In this document: in pieces, positions 16,540 to 22,572 of the stretch | Layout of the letters: each line of letters opens with the position of its first letter | Numbering within the stretch: position 1 is the stretch's first letter | Assembly (NCBI GenBank): GCA_009692275.1 | Contig: SHZL01000010.1 | Span: 1-22,572, forward strand | DNA length: 22,572 nt | Reading direction: 5' to 3' | Origin: Lysobacterales bacterium | GTDB lineage: Bacteria; Pseudomonadota; Gammaproteobacteria; Xanthomonadales; SZUA-36 | Made by a program: the position numbers and the translations under genes | Notes under the pieces: model-generated | Database searches by the model: none | Seen by the model: only the letters and a program-made list of their open reading frames with translations | Told to the model about the DNA's origin: nothing

Positions 16540-16701
16540 GAAAAACCCGCGTGGCGAAGCCCCGCGGGCCAGGCTGTGAAATGAAAAATTCGCGTGGCGA
16601 AGCCCCGCGGGCCAGGCTGTGAAATGAAAAACCCGCGTGGCGAAGCCCCGCGGGCCAGGCTGTGAAATGAAAAACCCGCGTGGCGAAGCCACGCGGGTTT
16701 T
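16540..16701. repeat. 43-bp tandem repeat of hairpin units (three full copies plus a partial fourth)
   Basis: Full units lie at 16540-16582, 16583-16625 and 16626-16668; a truncated fourth starts at 16669 and becomes the terminator. Unit 1 and unit 3 are identical by eye; unit 2 differs by CC to TT at 16589-16590. Every unit contains CCCGCGTGGCGAAGCCCCGCGGG (CCC to TTC-type change in unit 2), which can fold as an imperfect hairpin with a GAA loop, followed by the constant spacer CCAGGCTGTGAAAT. The fourth copy has A in place of C, restoring a perfect stem. The array lies between convergent genes and probably arose by duplication of a terminator. Confidence 0.93.
16671..16701. terminator. Bidirectional Rho-independent terminator
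   Basis: A perfect 14-bp stem, AAAACCCGCGTGGC / GCCACGCGGGTTTT, with a GAA triloop. Because the stem is bounded by A4 and T4, it presents a T-run in both orientations. It can serve the sulfotransferase transcript arriving from the left and the H1-like gene whose stop codon is 26 bp to the right. It is the last member of the hairpin repeat array. Confidence 0.9.
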
Positions 16702-16726
16702 GTACTGCTCGATCTTTAACGAATTA

Positions 16727-16942
16727 CTACTTCTTCTTAGCAGCCTTCTTAGCTGGTGCCTTTTTAGCCGGAGCTTTCTTGGCGGCAGCTTTCTTAGCAG
16801 GAGCCTTCTTCGCTGCGGCTTTCTTAGCCGGTGCCTTTTTTGCTGCAGCTTTCTTAGGTGCAGCTTTCTTGGCAGGGGCTTTCTTTGCAGCTGGTTTCTT
16901 CTTCGGTGCAGCTTTCTTTGCAGTAGCTTTCTTCGTAGCCAT
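16727..16942 (-). CDS. Histone H1-like Lys/Ala/Pro-repeat DNA-binding protein
   Basis: A 71-residue protein made of only five amino acids: 30 Lys, 30 Ala, 8 Pro, 2 Thr and the initiator Met, with no acidic or aromatic residue. It is built from pentapeptide-like repeats (KKAPA, KKAAA, KKAAP) and resembles the tails of bacterial H1-like proteins such as AlgP or the Hc proteins, which bind DNA through charge and can compact it or modulate transcription. A strong Shine-Dalgarno (AAGGAGTG) lies 6 nt before the ATG, and the gene ends with tandem stops TAG-TAA ahead of the terminator. These signals make it a real, probably well-expressed gene despite low complexity. It lacks any globular domain, so its partner sites are unknown. 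Confidence 0.85.
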   Translation of the reverse strand: MATKKATAKKAAPKKKPAAKKAPAKKAAPKKAAAKKAPAKKAAAKKAPAKKAAAKKAPAKKAPAKKAAKKK

Positions 16943-17263
16943 GTTTCACTCCTTATCAGGTCGAGCGATTGTTGGATACCAGTTCAAGTTCTTTATCAAA
17001 CATACTAATTCTTGAACCGAGTGGTAATGCCCAAGTCCTCTACTTTCGCAAACTCTGAACAGATGAACTTGTTTATCGTCTGCAGCATTGCCACGATGCT
17101 AATTATAAACTTCGCAATTCGTAACGCAACAATTCATCGTCATTTTGATGAAAATATTTTGCGGGACATTTTGGAAGAAAATTCGGAAAAAATATTTTTA
17201 GAGAAATGTTTTCAGAGTAAATGTTGAAATGCAGGCCACAAAAAAAACATTATGTGATCGCGC
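16943..17263. other. AT-rich gene-poor region upstream of the H1-like gene
   Basis: This 321-bp region is visibly more AT-rich than its neighbours. It should contain the minus-strand promoter of the H1-like gene, but no clear -35/-10 pair stands out. It carries two exact copies of the palindrome AAAATATTTT (17151-17160 and 17189-17198), 38 bp apart start to start. A plus-strand ORF at 17012-17227 (71 codons, TTG start, no Shine-Dalgarno, unusual composition) is not convincing. After the suhB stop the minus strand has a run of eight T (near 17240-17247) with only a very weak stem, so termination there is unclear. Confidence 0.5.
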
Positions 17264-18070
17264 TCAAGAATGTTCAGTGGAGGAAACTGACCATCGCGTG
17301 AGGATAAGTTTTCGCAGTTGCGTCATCAGTTTGTAGGGAGCTGCAATGAGAGTGTTTCTGTTTTCTACATCGTCTTCACCATTAAAGCTCATCACCACAC
17401 CACCGGCCTCACGCACTATCAGTGCGCCTGCACAAAGGTCCCAGGGCTTGAGCCCCACTTCGAAATAGCCATCAACACGGCCTGCAGCAACCCATGCAAG
17501 GTCCAGGCAGGCCGTGCCTGCGCGGCGGAAGTCTTCAACTTTTTCAAACACAGCCTGAAACACCCGGCCATAGGATTTCAAATGTTCGCGACTTCGAAAC
17601 GGAAACGCGGTGGCCACAATTGCTCCCTCCAGGTCAATGCGACTGGATACCCGCAGCCGCTTGTTGTTAAGGAAAGCACCACCTCCTCGACTTGCAGTGA
17701 ACAGTTCATCACGCATCGGATCGTAAATCACGCCATGCTCGGTTCGGCCATTTACCTGCTGGGCGATGGAAACTGCGAAGTGAGGATAGCCATGCAGGTA
17801 GTTGCTGGTTCCATCCAGGGGGTCGATGATCCAAACAACGTTCCCTGCGCCGGAAGCTCCACCTTCTTCGCAAAGAAAAGCGTGATTGGGGAAGAAGCGT
17901 TTAATTTCCCGTACAATCTCGGCCTCACACATGCGGTCAACTTCGGTGACATAGTCATGCCGGGCTTTGCGCAGAATGGGGATGCCCTCCACCTGTAGAA
18001 AATGGCGACGCATGATTTCGCCCGCTGCATGGGCAGCGCCAACCGCGATGTTTACGACTGAATGGGTCAT
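17264..18070 (-). CDS. suhB: Inositol-1-monophosphatase family protein SuhB
   Basis: A 268-residue Mg-dependent phosphatase of the IMPase family. Metal-site motifs: LCEEGG (Glu68/Glu69), WIIDPLDGTSN (Asp83, Asp86) and the C-terminal KPWDLCAGALIVREAGG (Asp211). In E. coli SuhB hydrolyses inositol phosphates and also acts with Nus factors in rRNA antitermination; whether the second role holds here is inference. ATG 18070 gives MTHSVVNIAVGAAHAAGEIM, aligning with known SuhB N-termini; a longer frame opening at 18112 would overlap trmJ. It is divergent from trmJ, as in E. coli and pseudomonads. Confidence 0.94.
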   Translation of the reverse strand: MTHSVVNIAVGAAHAAGEIMRRHFLQVEGIPILRKARHDYVTEVDRMCEAEIVREIKRFFPNHAFLCEEGGASGAGNVVWIIDPLDGTSNYLHGYPHFAVSIAQQVNGRTEHGVIYDPMRDELFTASRGGGAFLNNKRLRVSSRIDLEGAIVATAFPFRSREHLKSYGRVFQAVFEKVEDFRRAGTACLDLAWVAAGRVDGYFEVGLKPWDLCAGALIVREAGGVVMSFNGEDDVENRNTLIAAPYKLMTQLRKLILTRWSVSSTEHS

Positions 18071-18093
18071 AGTAAGGTCATGGTAATTTTTAA

Positions 18094-18912
18094 ATGAAAC
18101 GGAAAGCGGCACAGGATAGCAGAAGCAACAATGACTTGTCGCAAAAAGCAGCAGGCTTGTTGCAACGTGTGCGCGTGGTTCTGATCAACACCACTCACCC
18201 GGGAAACATCGGCGCGGCGGCCCGCGCTATGAAAGTAATGGGGATGCATAATCTGCACATGGTGACACCCATGTTGTTTCCGCATGCTGAGGCAACTGCG
18301 CTTGCATCCGGTGCGGATGACATATTGCAGCACGCAACGGTGCACGCCTCGCTGGAAAGTGCCTTAACCGGATGCGGCCTGGTGCTTGGAACGAGCGCCA
18401 GGTTGCGCAGCCTGGCCATGCCGCAACTTGATGCTCGTGCTGCAGCGCAAAAAGCGTTTGCCGAAGCAGAGCGACATGACGTGGCACTGTTGTTCGGGCG
18501 TGAGCGTTACGGCCTGACCAACGATGAAATGCAGCGCTGCCACGCCCTGGTAAACATTCCTGCCGATCCAGGGTATTCGTCCCTGAATCTCGGCCAGGCC
18601 GTGCAGATCCTTGCATACGAATTGCGCATCGCTGCGATAGCTAATGCAGGTTATTCCCTGGATGCGTTGGATTGGGAGCCGGTAGATGGAAACCAAATGG
18701 AGTTGTTTTACGTTCATCTTGAGCAAACCTTGAAAGACATTCGTTTTCTCAATCCTGCCCAACCCCGGAAGCTGATGATGCGCCTGCGCAGGTTATTCAA
18801 CCGGGCACGCCCGGATCAGAACGAGATGAATATCCTGCGTGGAATCCTTGCTGCGACGCAAACGGCAAGAGAGATGAGGGACAGTTTGCCGGATGAGCCC
18901 GCAGACGGCTAA
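18094..18912 (+). CDS. trmJ: tRNA (cytidine/uridine-2'-O-)-methyltransferase TrmJ
   Basis: A 272-residue SPOUT-class methyltransferase. Motifs: VRVVLINTTHPGNIGAAARA (27-44), LLFGRERYGLTNDEM (132-146), and the SAM-knot segment NIPADPGYSSLNLGQAVQIL (154-173). A C-terminal dimerising helical extension ends the protein. TrmJ methylates the ribose of nucleotide 32 in the tRNA anticodon loop. The annotated ATG (18094) gives about 22 extra residues before the usual family start at LLQRVRVVL, and lacks a clear Shine-Dalgarno; TTG codons at 18157 or 18160 are alternatives. It faces the convergent PNPOx-type gene across 56 bp with no clear terminator. Confidence 0.93.
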   Translation: MKRKAAQDSRSNNDLSQKAAGLLQRVRVVLINTTHPGNIGAAARAMKVMGMHNLHMVTPMLFPHAEATALASGADDILQHATVHASLESALTGCGLVLGTSARLRSLAMPQLDARAAAQKAFAEAERHDVALLFGRERYGLTNDEMQRCHALVNIPADPGYSSLNLGQAVQILAYELRIAAIANAGYSLDALDWEPVDGNQMELFYVHLEQTLKDIRFLNPAQPRKLMMRLRRLFNRARPDQNEMNILRGILAATQTAREMRDSLPDEPADG

Positions 18913-18968
18913 ACAGGCTCTGTGCTGCAATGCCAGCGAGTGGCCTGCGCATGGGCAGAGACTGAAAA

Positions 18969-19625
18969 TTACCTGAAGAGTTTTTTTGCCAGGTAGGCTG
19001 GCAGGGGAATCTGTTTCTTCAGGTCAGGTGCCGCTTCAGGTGTGCCCGCTTTCAAAGCAAACGGGATCACGCCGGCCCACACGGGCGAATCCAGGTCGGC
19101 GACAGCATCATCTGGGGGAGCATTGCTGACCTTGACAGTGAATTCACGAATGGGCAGTGCCAGCAAAGTGGTGGCGTTCAGCTCTTTACGCGTGGATGCC
19201 CGGACTTCAGCCAGCCGGCCCGGAATGAGGTGTTCCGTCAGGATCTCGAGCCCGCGTTTCTTTTCATCCATGCCGGTGACTGCGGTTGCCCGGCCAAAAA
19301 TCATTACCGAGCGGTAGTGCATGGACGAGTTAAATGCGGATCGGGCCACCACCAGTCCGTCCAGGTGCGTCACAGTGACACAGCAGTTCAGTCCATCTGC
19401 CAGGCTTTTCATCAGGCGGCTGGCAATAGAGCCGTGCAGCAGCAGGCTCTCGCCATCGCGGGCATGGGCCATGGGCAAGACGTAGGGCTGTTGCCCCAGG
19501 GAGAAGCCGACATGGCAGATGCGCGCAGCATCGATGATGCCGCAAGCCAGTTCGAAATCACGACTACCTTTTTTCCGCAAACGCCTGAAGCGCATGTCGG
19601 GCCCGGTTGAGGGATGGTCTGGCAT
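18969..19625 (-). CDS. Pyridoxamine 5'-phosphate oxidase-fold (NimA-like) flavin protein
   Basis: A 218-residue protein of the Pyridox_ox_2 type (split beta-barrel). Typical features are YVLPMAHARDGESLLLHGSI (48-67), the segment CVTVTHLDGLVVARSAF (82-98), and MHYRSVMIFGRATAV (102-116). Members bind flavin or related cofactors and include the 5-nitroimidazole-resistance NimA group, but most have no known substrate, so I do not assign one. It is not classical PdxH: it is divergent in sequence and lacks that enzyme's C-terminal signature. AAGG about 9 nt before the ATG is an acceptable ribosome site. It diverges from the alkyltransferase-like gene with 41 bp between starts. Confidence 0.85.
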   Translation of the reverse strand: MPDHPSTGPDMRFRRLRKKGSRDFELACGIIDAARICHVGFSLGQQPYVLPMAHARDGESLLLHGSIASRLMKSLADGLNCCVTVTHLDGLVVARSAFNSSMHYRSVMIFGRATAVTGMDEKKRGLEILTEHLIPGRLAEVRASTRKELNATTLLALPIREFTVKVSNAPPDDAVADLDSPVWAGVIPFALKAGTPEAAPDLKKQIPLPAYLAKKLFR

Positions 19626-19666
19626 CTCGGTATTCCTTTGTTTGATAATATGTATGCTACCGGTAA

Positions 19667-20125
19667 ATGCCGGGTGATGTAAGCCAGCTTTGCGGGGAAA
19701 TGGGAACCTCCTCCAAATGGATCAGGGGCTCCCTGGGAATGCCAGTGACAGCATCAAGCGTGACGAGTGGCGAGGAAAAACCGGAATTCGATTCCTGGGT
19801 CGTTGCCGTCTGGCAAGTAGTCCAGGATATTCCGCGCGGCTGTGTCCTGACCTATGGTGAAGTCGCTCGACTTGCCGGCAGTGGTGGCTCGCCACGCCGC
19901 GTCAGCCAGGCATTGCGGCAGGCGCCGCGGGATATGAAACTACCCTGGCATCGGGTTATCAATTCACAGGGCAAGATTTCCTTTCCCGTGGGGAGCCAGG
20001 GCTACCGGCAACAAAAAGCCCGGTTGGAGAAAGAGGGCGTGGTGTTTCTCAATGGCCGCACCAATTTGCAACGGTACGGTTACTCGGGTGCTCTGGATAA
20101 ACTGCTTTGGGGAGATTCAATATGA
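19667..20125 (+). CDS. Alkyltransferase-like DNA-binding protein (Atl / MGMT-like)
   Basis: The region from about residue 41 is the DNA-binding domain of O6-alkylguanine-DNA alkyltransferases: VWQVVQDIPRGCVLTYGEVARLAG, a helix-turn-helix RRVSQALRQAP, and the active-site position PWHRV (93-97). The alkyl-acceptor Cys of PCHRV is replaced by Trp, the hallmark of Atl proteins. These bind and flip O6-alkylguanine and flag it for nucleotide excision repair rather than repairing it directly. The 152-residue form from ATG 19667 has an unconserved N-terminus; ATG 19700 or 19739 would give sizes nearer the family's roughly 100-130 residues, and none has a clean Shine-Dalgarno. The stop overlaps the next start by 4 bp (ATGA). 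Confidence 0.88.
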   Translation: MPGDVSQLCGEMGTSSKWIRGSLGMPVTASSVTSGEEKPEFDSWVVAVWQVVQDIPRGCVLTYGEVARLAGSGGSPRRVSQALRQAPRDMKLPWHRVINSQGKISFPVGSQGYRQQKARLEKEGVVFLNGRTNLQRYGYSGALDKLLWGDSI

Positions 20126-20481
20126 AGGGCGAACCGGATAAGCACCACCTCAGCCCTGGGTGGGCACTCAAACAACTGCCCGGCGAGAAGGGCGCGGACT
20201 GGCGCGTATTGTTTGAGCATGGCAGCCTGGAAATCGAGGTTTATGCGCCGCAGGGAACCGATCCGCAAGAACCGCACAGTCGTGACGAAGTGTACGTCAT
20301 CATTTCCGGCACGGGGTGGTTCGTCAATGGATCACGGCGCAACCGCTTTGAACCTGGTGACCTGCTATTCGTGCCTGCGGGCGTGGCACACAGGTTTGAA
20401 GGCTTCAGCAGTGACTTCTCGACCTGGGTTATGTTCTACGGCCCCGAAGGAGGCGAGGCCACTGCTCCAGGGCAGGGTTGA
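20122..20481 (+). CDS. Small cupin-domain protein
   Basis: A 119-residue single-domain cupin. Motif 1 is PHSRDEVYVIISGTGWFVNG, with His52 and Glu56 as probable metal ligands (one His fewer than the classical HxH). Motif 2 is EPGDLLFVPAGVAHRFE, with His90. No other domain is present, so enzymatic versus binding function cannot be told. The ATG at 20122 overlaps the alkyltransferase-like stop and has GGGGAG 7 nt upstream; a longer TTG-initiated frame from 20107 is less likely. The overlap implies coupled translation with the Atl gene. It ends 20 bp before the convergent fghA stop. Confidence 0.85.
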   Translation: MKGEPDKHHLSPGWALKQLPGEKGADWRVLFEHGSLEIEVYAPQGTDPQEPHSRDEVYVIISGTGWFVNGSRRNRFEPGDLLFVPAGVAHRFEGFSSDFSTWVMFYGPEGGEATAPGQG

Positions 20482-20484
20482 CTC

Positions 20485-20502
20485 GGGAGCCTGGAGGCTC
20501 CC
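20485..20502. terminator. Short hairpin between convergent cupin and fghA genes
   Basis: GGGAGCC-TGGA-GGCTCCC forms a 7-bp GC-rich stem with a 4-base loop, exactly in the 20-bp gap between the two convergent stop codons and touching the fghA stop. It has no T-run on either side, so a Rho-independent terminator is possible but not well supported. Confidence 0.35.
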
Positions 20503-21338
20503 TAGACCAAACCCATGCCTTGCGCGTGTTGGTGCAGATGGTCTTCGATAAAAGTCGCGATGAAGAAATAGCTGTGGTCATAGCCTTCCTGCATGCGCAG
20601 GTTCAAAGGGTAATGATTGGCGATACAGGCCTGTTCCAGTGTGCTGGGCTTGAGCTGGTCAGTCAGAAAATTGTCTTCTGTGCCCTGGTCTATGAGCAAA
20701 GGAAGTTTTTCCTGCGCGTCCCCGATCAGCAAAGCCGCATCGTAAGCCACCCAATCATTCCGGTCCTCACCCAGGTAGGCAGACAATGCCTTTTGTCCCC
20801 AGGCGCAGGCGGACGGGTGGCAGATCGGCGAAAACGCCGAAACAGACTGGTACACGCCGGGATTGCGCAGGTAACAAACCAGTGCGCCATGGCCTCCCAT
20901 GGAATGTCCACTTATTCCCTTGCCTGAGCTTACCGGGAAATTCTGTTCAACCAGCGCCGGCAGTTCCCGTGTTACGTAATCGTACATGCGGTAATGGCCG
21001 CTCCACGGGGCCTGTGTTGCATTGACGTAGAAACCTGCGCCGGAGCCAAAGTCATAGCTGTCGTGTTCACCCGGAAGGTCCGTGCCGCGAGGGCTGGTAT
21101 CCGGGCACACGATAGCCATCCCCAGGCGCGCAGCGCTGCGCTGTGCGCCAGCTTTCTGCATGAAATTTTCGTCGGTGCAGGTCAGTCCGGAAAGCCAGTA
21201 CAACACCGGCACGGGATGGCTGGCTGCCTGTGGGGGCAGGTAGATGGAGAACACCATGTCGCAGTTACAGGCAGCAGACCGGTGGCGGACACGCTGCAGT
21301 GTTCCACCGAAGCAGGCAGTGCGGGAGATGACTTCCAT
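20502..21338 (-). CDS. fghA: S-formylglutathione hydrolase
   Basis: A 278-residue alpha/beta hydrolase of the esterase D type. Seen: VPVLYWLSGLTCTDENFMQKAG (oxyanion region), DTSPRG, the nucleophile elbow GHSMGGHGAL (Ser146), the acid in LLIDQGTEDNFL (probably Asp222) and the catalytic His255 in EGYDHSYFFI. It hydrolyses S-formylglutathione to formate and glutathione in the cytoplasm, the second step after FrmA. It lies 11 bp downstream of frmA on the same strand, so the two form a formaldehyde-detoxification operon. Length is normal for the family. Confidence 0.96.
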   Translation of the reverse strand: MEVISRTACFGGTLQRVRHRSAACNCDMVFSIYLPPQAASHPVPVLYWLSGLTCTDENFMQKAGAQRSAARLGMAIVCPDTSPRGTDLPGEHDSYDFGSGAGFYVNATQAPWSGHYRMYDYVTRELPALVEQNFPVSSGKGISGHSMGGHGALVCYLRNPGVYQSVSAFSPICHPSACAWGQKALSAYLGEDRNDWVAYDAALLIGDAQEKLPLLIDQGTEDNFLTDQLKPSTLEQACIANHYPLNLRMQEGYDHSYFFIATFIEDHLHQHAQGMGLV

Positions 21339-21349
21339 GTCTTCGGGTT

Positions 21350-22459
21350 TCAGTAAATCACAACTGAACGGATGCTTTCACCGTCGTGCATCAGCTTGAA
21401 GGCCTTGTTGATATCATCCAGGCCCATGGTGTGCGTGACCATGTCGTCGATGTTGATTTCCCCTGCCATATATTTCTCCACGTAGCCGGGCAGTTCGGTG
21501 CGGCCGCGCACACCACCAAACGCGGTGCCGCGCCAAACCCGACCGGTTACCAACTGGAACGGGCGAGTGCGGATTTCCTGGCCTGCTCCCGCAACTCCGA
21601 TGATGATCGACTCACCCCAGCCCTTGTGGCAGCATTCCAGCGCGGCGCGCATGACATCAACATTGCCAATGCATTCGAAAGAATAATCAGCGCCGCCGTT
21701 GGTCAGCTCGACAATAACGTCCTGTATGGGTTTATCGTAGTCCTTGGGATTGACAAAATCCGTGGCTCCCAGGCGTCGCGCCATGTCAAATTTACTGGTG
21801 TTGATGTCCACGCAGACTATGCGCCCGGCCTTGGCCATCACCGCGCCCTGAACAACGCTGAGGCCAATCCCGCCCAGCCCGAAAACAACAATGGTGCTGC
21901 CCGGCTCAGCCTTGGCAGTGTTCAGGACGGCGCCTATGCCCGTGGTAATGCCACACCCCAGCAGGCAAACCTTGTCCAGCGGTGCGTCCTTGCTGATTTT
22001 GGCCACGGATATTTCCGGCATCACGCTGTACTCGGAAAACGTGGAAATCCCCATGTAATGGAAAATCGTTTTTCCATTGCCGGAGAAGCGACTGGTGCCA
22101 TCCGGCATCAGGCCCTTGCCCTGGGTGGCGCGGATTGCCTGGCACAGATTGGTTTTGCCTGATTTGCAGAAACTGCACTCGCCGCACTCGGGTGTATACA
22201 GCGGGATGACGTGATCGCCCGGCTTTACGCTTTTTACTCCGGGACCTGTTTCTTCAACTATGCCGCCGCCTTCGTGCCCCAGAATGGTGGGAAAAATTCC
22301 TTCAGGATCCGCTCCCGAGAGGGTGTACGCATCCGTGTGGCATACGCCGGTAGCAACCATTCGGACCAGCACTTCACCTTGTTTTGAAGATTGCACATCC
22401 ACTTGTTCAATTTCGAGAGGTTTGCCTGCTTCCCAGGCGACTGCGGCGCGTGATTTCAT
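21350..22459 (-). CDS. frmA: S-(hydroxymethyl)glutathione dehydrogenase / class III alcohol dehydrogenase
   Basis: A 369-residue zinc-dependent medium-chain dehydrogenase (also called adhC). Catalytic zinc ligands are Cys40, His62 and Cys169 (GVCHTD, GHEGGG, LLGCGITTG). The structural zinc site is Cys92, Cys95, Cys98 and Cys106 (PECGECSFCKSGKTNLC). The NAD motif is GLGGIG (194-199), and FQLVTGRVWRGTAFGG is typical of class III enzymes. It oxidises the spontaneous formaldehyde-glutathione adduct to S-formylglutathione. AGGA lies about 7 nt before the ATG. It is first in the frmA-fghA pair; no FrmR-like regulator is visible in the window. Confidence 0.97.
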   Translation of the reverse strand: MKSRAAVAWEAGKPLEIEQVDVQSSKQGEVLVRMVATGVCHTDAYTLSGADPEGIFPTILGHEGGGIVEETGPGVKSVKPGDHVIPLYTPECGECSFCKSGKTNLCQAIRATQGKGLMPDGTSRFSGNGKTIFHYMGISTFSEYSVMPEISVAKISKDAPLDKVCLLGCGITTGIGAVLNTAKAEPGSTIVVFGLGGIGLSVVQGAVMAKAGRIVCVDINTSKFDMARRLGATDFVNPKDYDKPIQDVIVELTNGGADYSFECIGNVDVMRAALECCHKGWGESIIIGVAGAGQEIRTRPFQLVTGRVWRGTAFGGVRGRTELPGYVEKYMAGEINIDDMVTHTMGLDDINKAFKLMHDGESIRSVVIY

Positions 22460-22572
22460 AAAAGGTCCTATGAGCTCAATAAAACTTCAATGCCCCCGGA
22501 AATATCCGGGGGAAGTGGTTAAGGAAACTCTGATTTATTCAGAGTTTCCGCGGTACAGGGCACGGGTTGTTC
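22460..22572. promoter_or_regulatory. frmA upstream region with two perfect hairpins
   Basis: This stretch precedes frmA and runs to the window edge. Two perfect inverted repeats are visible. One is CCCCCGGA-AATA-TCCGGGGG (22493-22512, 8-bp stem). The other is GGAAACTCTGA-TTTAT-TCAGAGTTTCC (22523-22549, 11-bp stem). Neither is followed by a proper T-run. They could be operators for formaldehyde control, a terminator pair for a gene beyond the edge, or part of a dispersed repeat. No clear -35/-10 pair for frmA is visible. Confidence 0.6.

Noticed and set aside
16408..16692. 94-codon minus-strand ORF with internal repeats
   Set aside because: It arises because the 43-bp array has no stop in that frame; it runs through the terminator hairpins and the sulfotransferase 3' end.
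16540..16701. Possible CRISPR array
   Set aside because: The copies are head-to-tail with no variable spacers and no cas genes nearby; the units are terminator-like hairpins.
16680..17015. Plus-strand ORF rich in Ala/Phe/Leu that looks like a membrane protein
   Set aside because: It is the antisense translation of the Lys/Ala repeat gene: AAG/AAA read backwards gives Phe and Leu. The minus strand has a strong Shine-Dalgarno, tandem stops and a terminator.
17012..17227. 71-codon plus-strand ORF with a short hydrophobic stretch
   Set aside because: TTG start without a Shine-Dalgarno, in an AT-rich spacer; composition is unlike the neighbouring genes and no family is recognised. A chance frame is more likely.
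17318..17998. 226-codon plus-strand ORF
   Set aside because: It is antisense to suhB, whose metal-binding motifs are complete; no domain is recognisable in the antisense frame.
19667..20125. Active O6-methylguanine-DNA methyltransferase
   Set aside because: The acceptor Cys is replaced by Trp (PWHRV), so direct alkyl transfer is not expected.
21386..22162. 258-codon plus-strand ORF
   Set aside because: It is antisense to frmA, which has all zinc ligands and the NAD motif intact.

Overview
The window looks like a chromosomal segment of a mid-GC gammaproteobacterium. This rests on gene content and order rather than a marker gene: a ccmABCDE cytochrome c maturation cluster, queA-tgt-yajC-secD-secF in the classical order, a divergent suhB/trmJ pair, and a glutathione-dependent formaldehyde module. 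A marine or environmental lineage is plausible because of the large secreted S8 protease with a Trp-rich C-terminus, but I cannot name a genus.

Layout. Positions 1-2403 (minus strand) hold ccmA-ccmB-ccmC-ccmD and the first 49 codons of ccmE, three of the four junctions being 4-bp ATGA overlaps. A 285-bp divergent spacer (2404-2688) separates them from a plus-strand block: glutathione reductase (TTG start), a 1397-residue subtilisin-like protease, and a small SAM methyltransferase. Positions 9185-14628 hold the queuosine genes queA and tgt, then the Sec auxiliary genes yajC, secD and secF. Positions 14651-16535 carry an aspartyl/asparaginyl beta-hydroxylase-type dioxygenase and a sulfotransferase, apparently continuing the secDF transcription direction. 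A three-and-a-bit-copy 43-bp tandem repeat of terminator-like hairpins (16540-16701) ends in a perfect 14-bp-stem terminator. It is shared with a convergent gene for a tiny Lys/Ala/Pro histone-H1-like protein (16727-16942), which is followed by an AT-rich gene-poor stretch. Positions 17264-18912 are suhB (minus) and trmJ (plus), diverging from a 23-bp gap. Then come a PNPOx-fold protein (minus), a divergent alkyltransferase-like gene translationally coupled to a cupin, and, convergent with these, fghA and frmA (minus). The right end carries two perfect hairpins upstream of frmA.

How the genes work together. CcmABCDE deliver haem for periplasmic cytochromes c. QueA and Tgt act in tRNA queuosine modification; TrmJ modifies the tRNA anticodon loop. 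YajC/SecD/SecF assist export, which is relevant to the neighbouring large secreted protease. FrmA and FghA oxidise formaldehyde via glutathione adducts, and glutathione reductase elsewhere in the window keeps the glutathione pool reduced.

Most of the window is conserved housekeeping content. The accessory part worth attention is 14651-17263, inserted between secF and suhB, which from memory lie close together in pseudomonads. I see no CRISPR array, tRNA, rRNA, transposase or phage gene, and no clearly new defence-type system.
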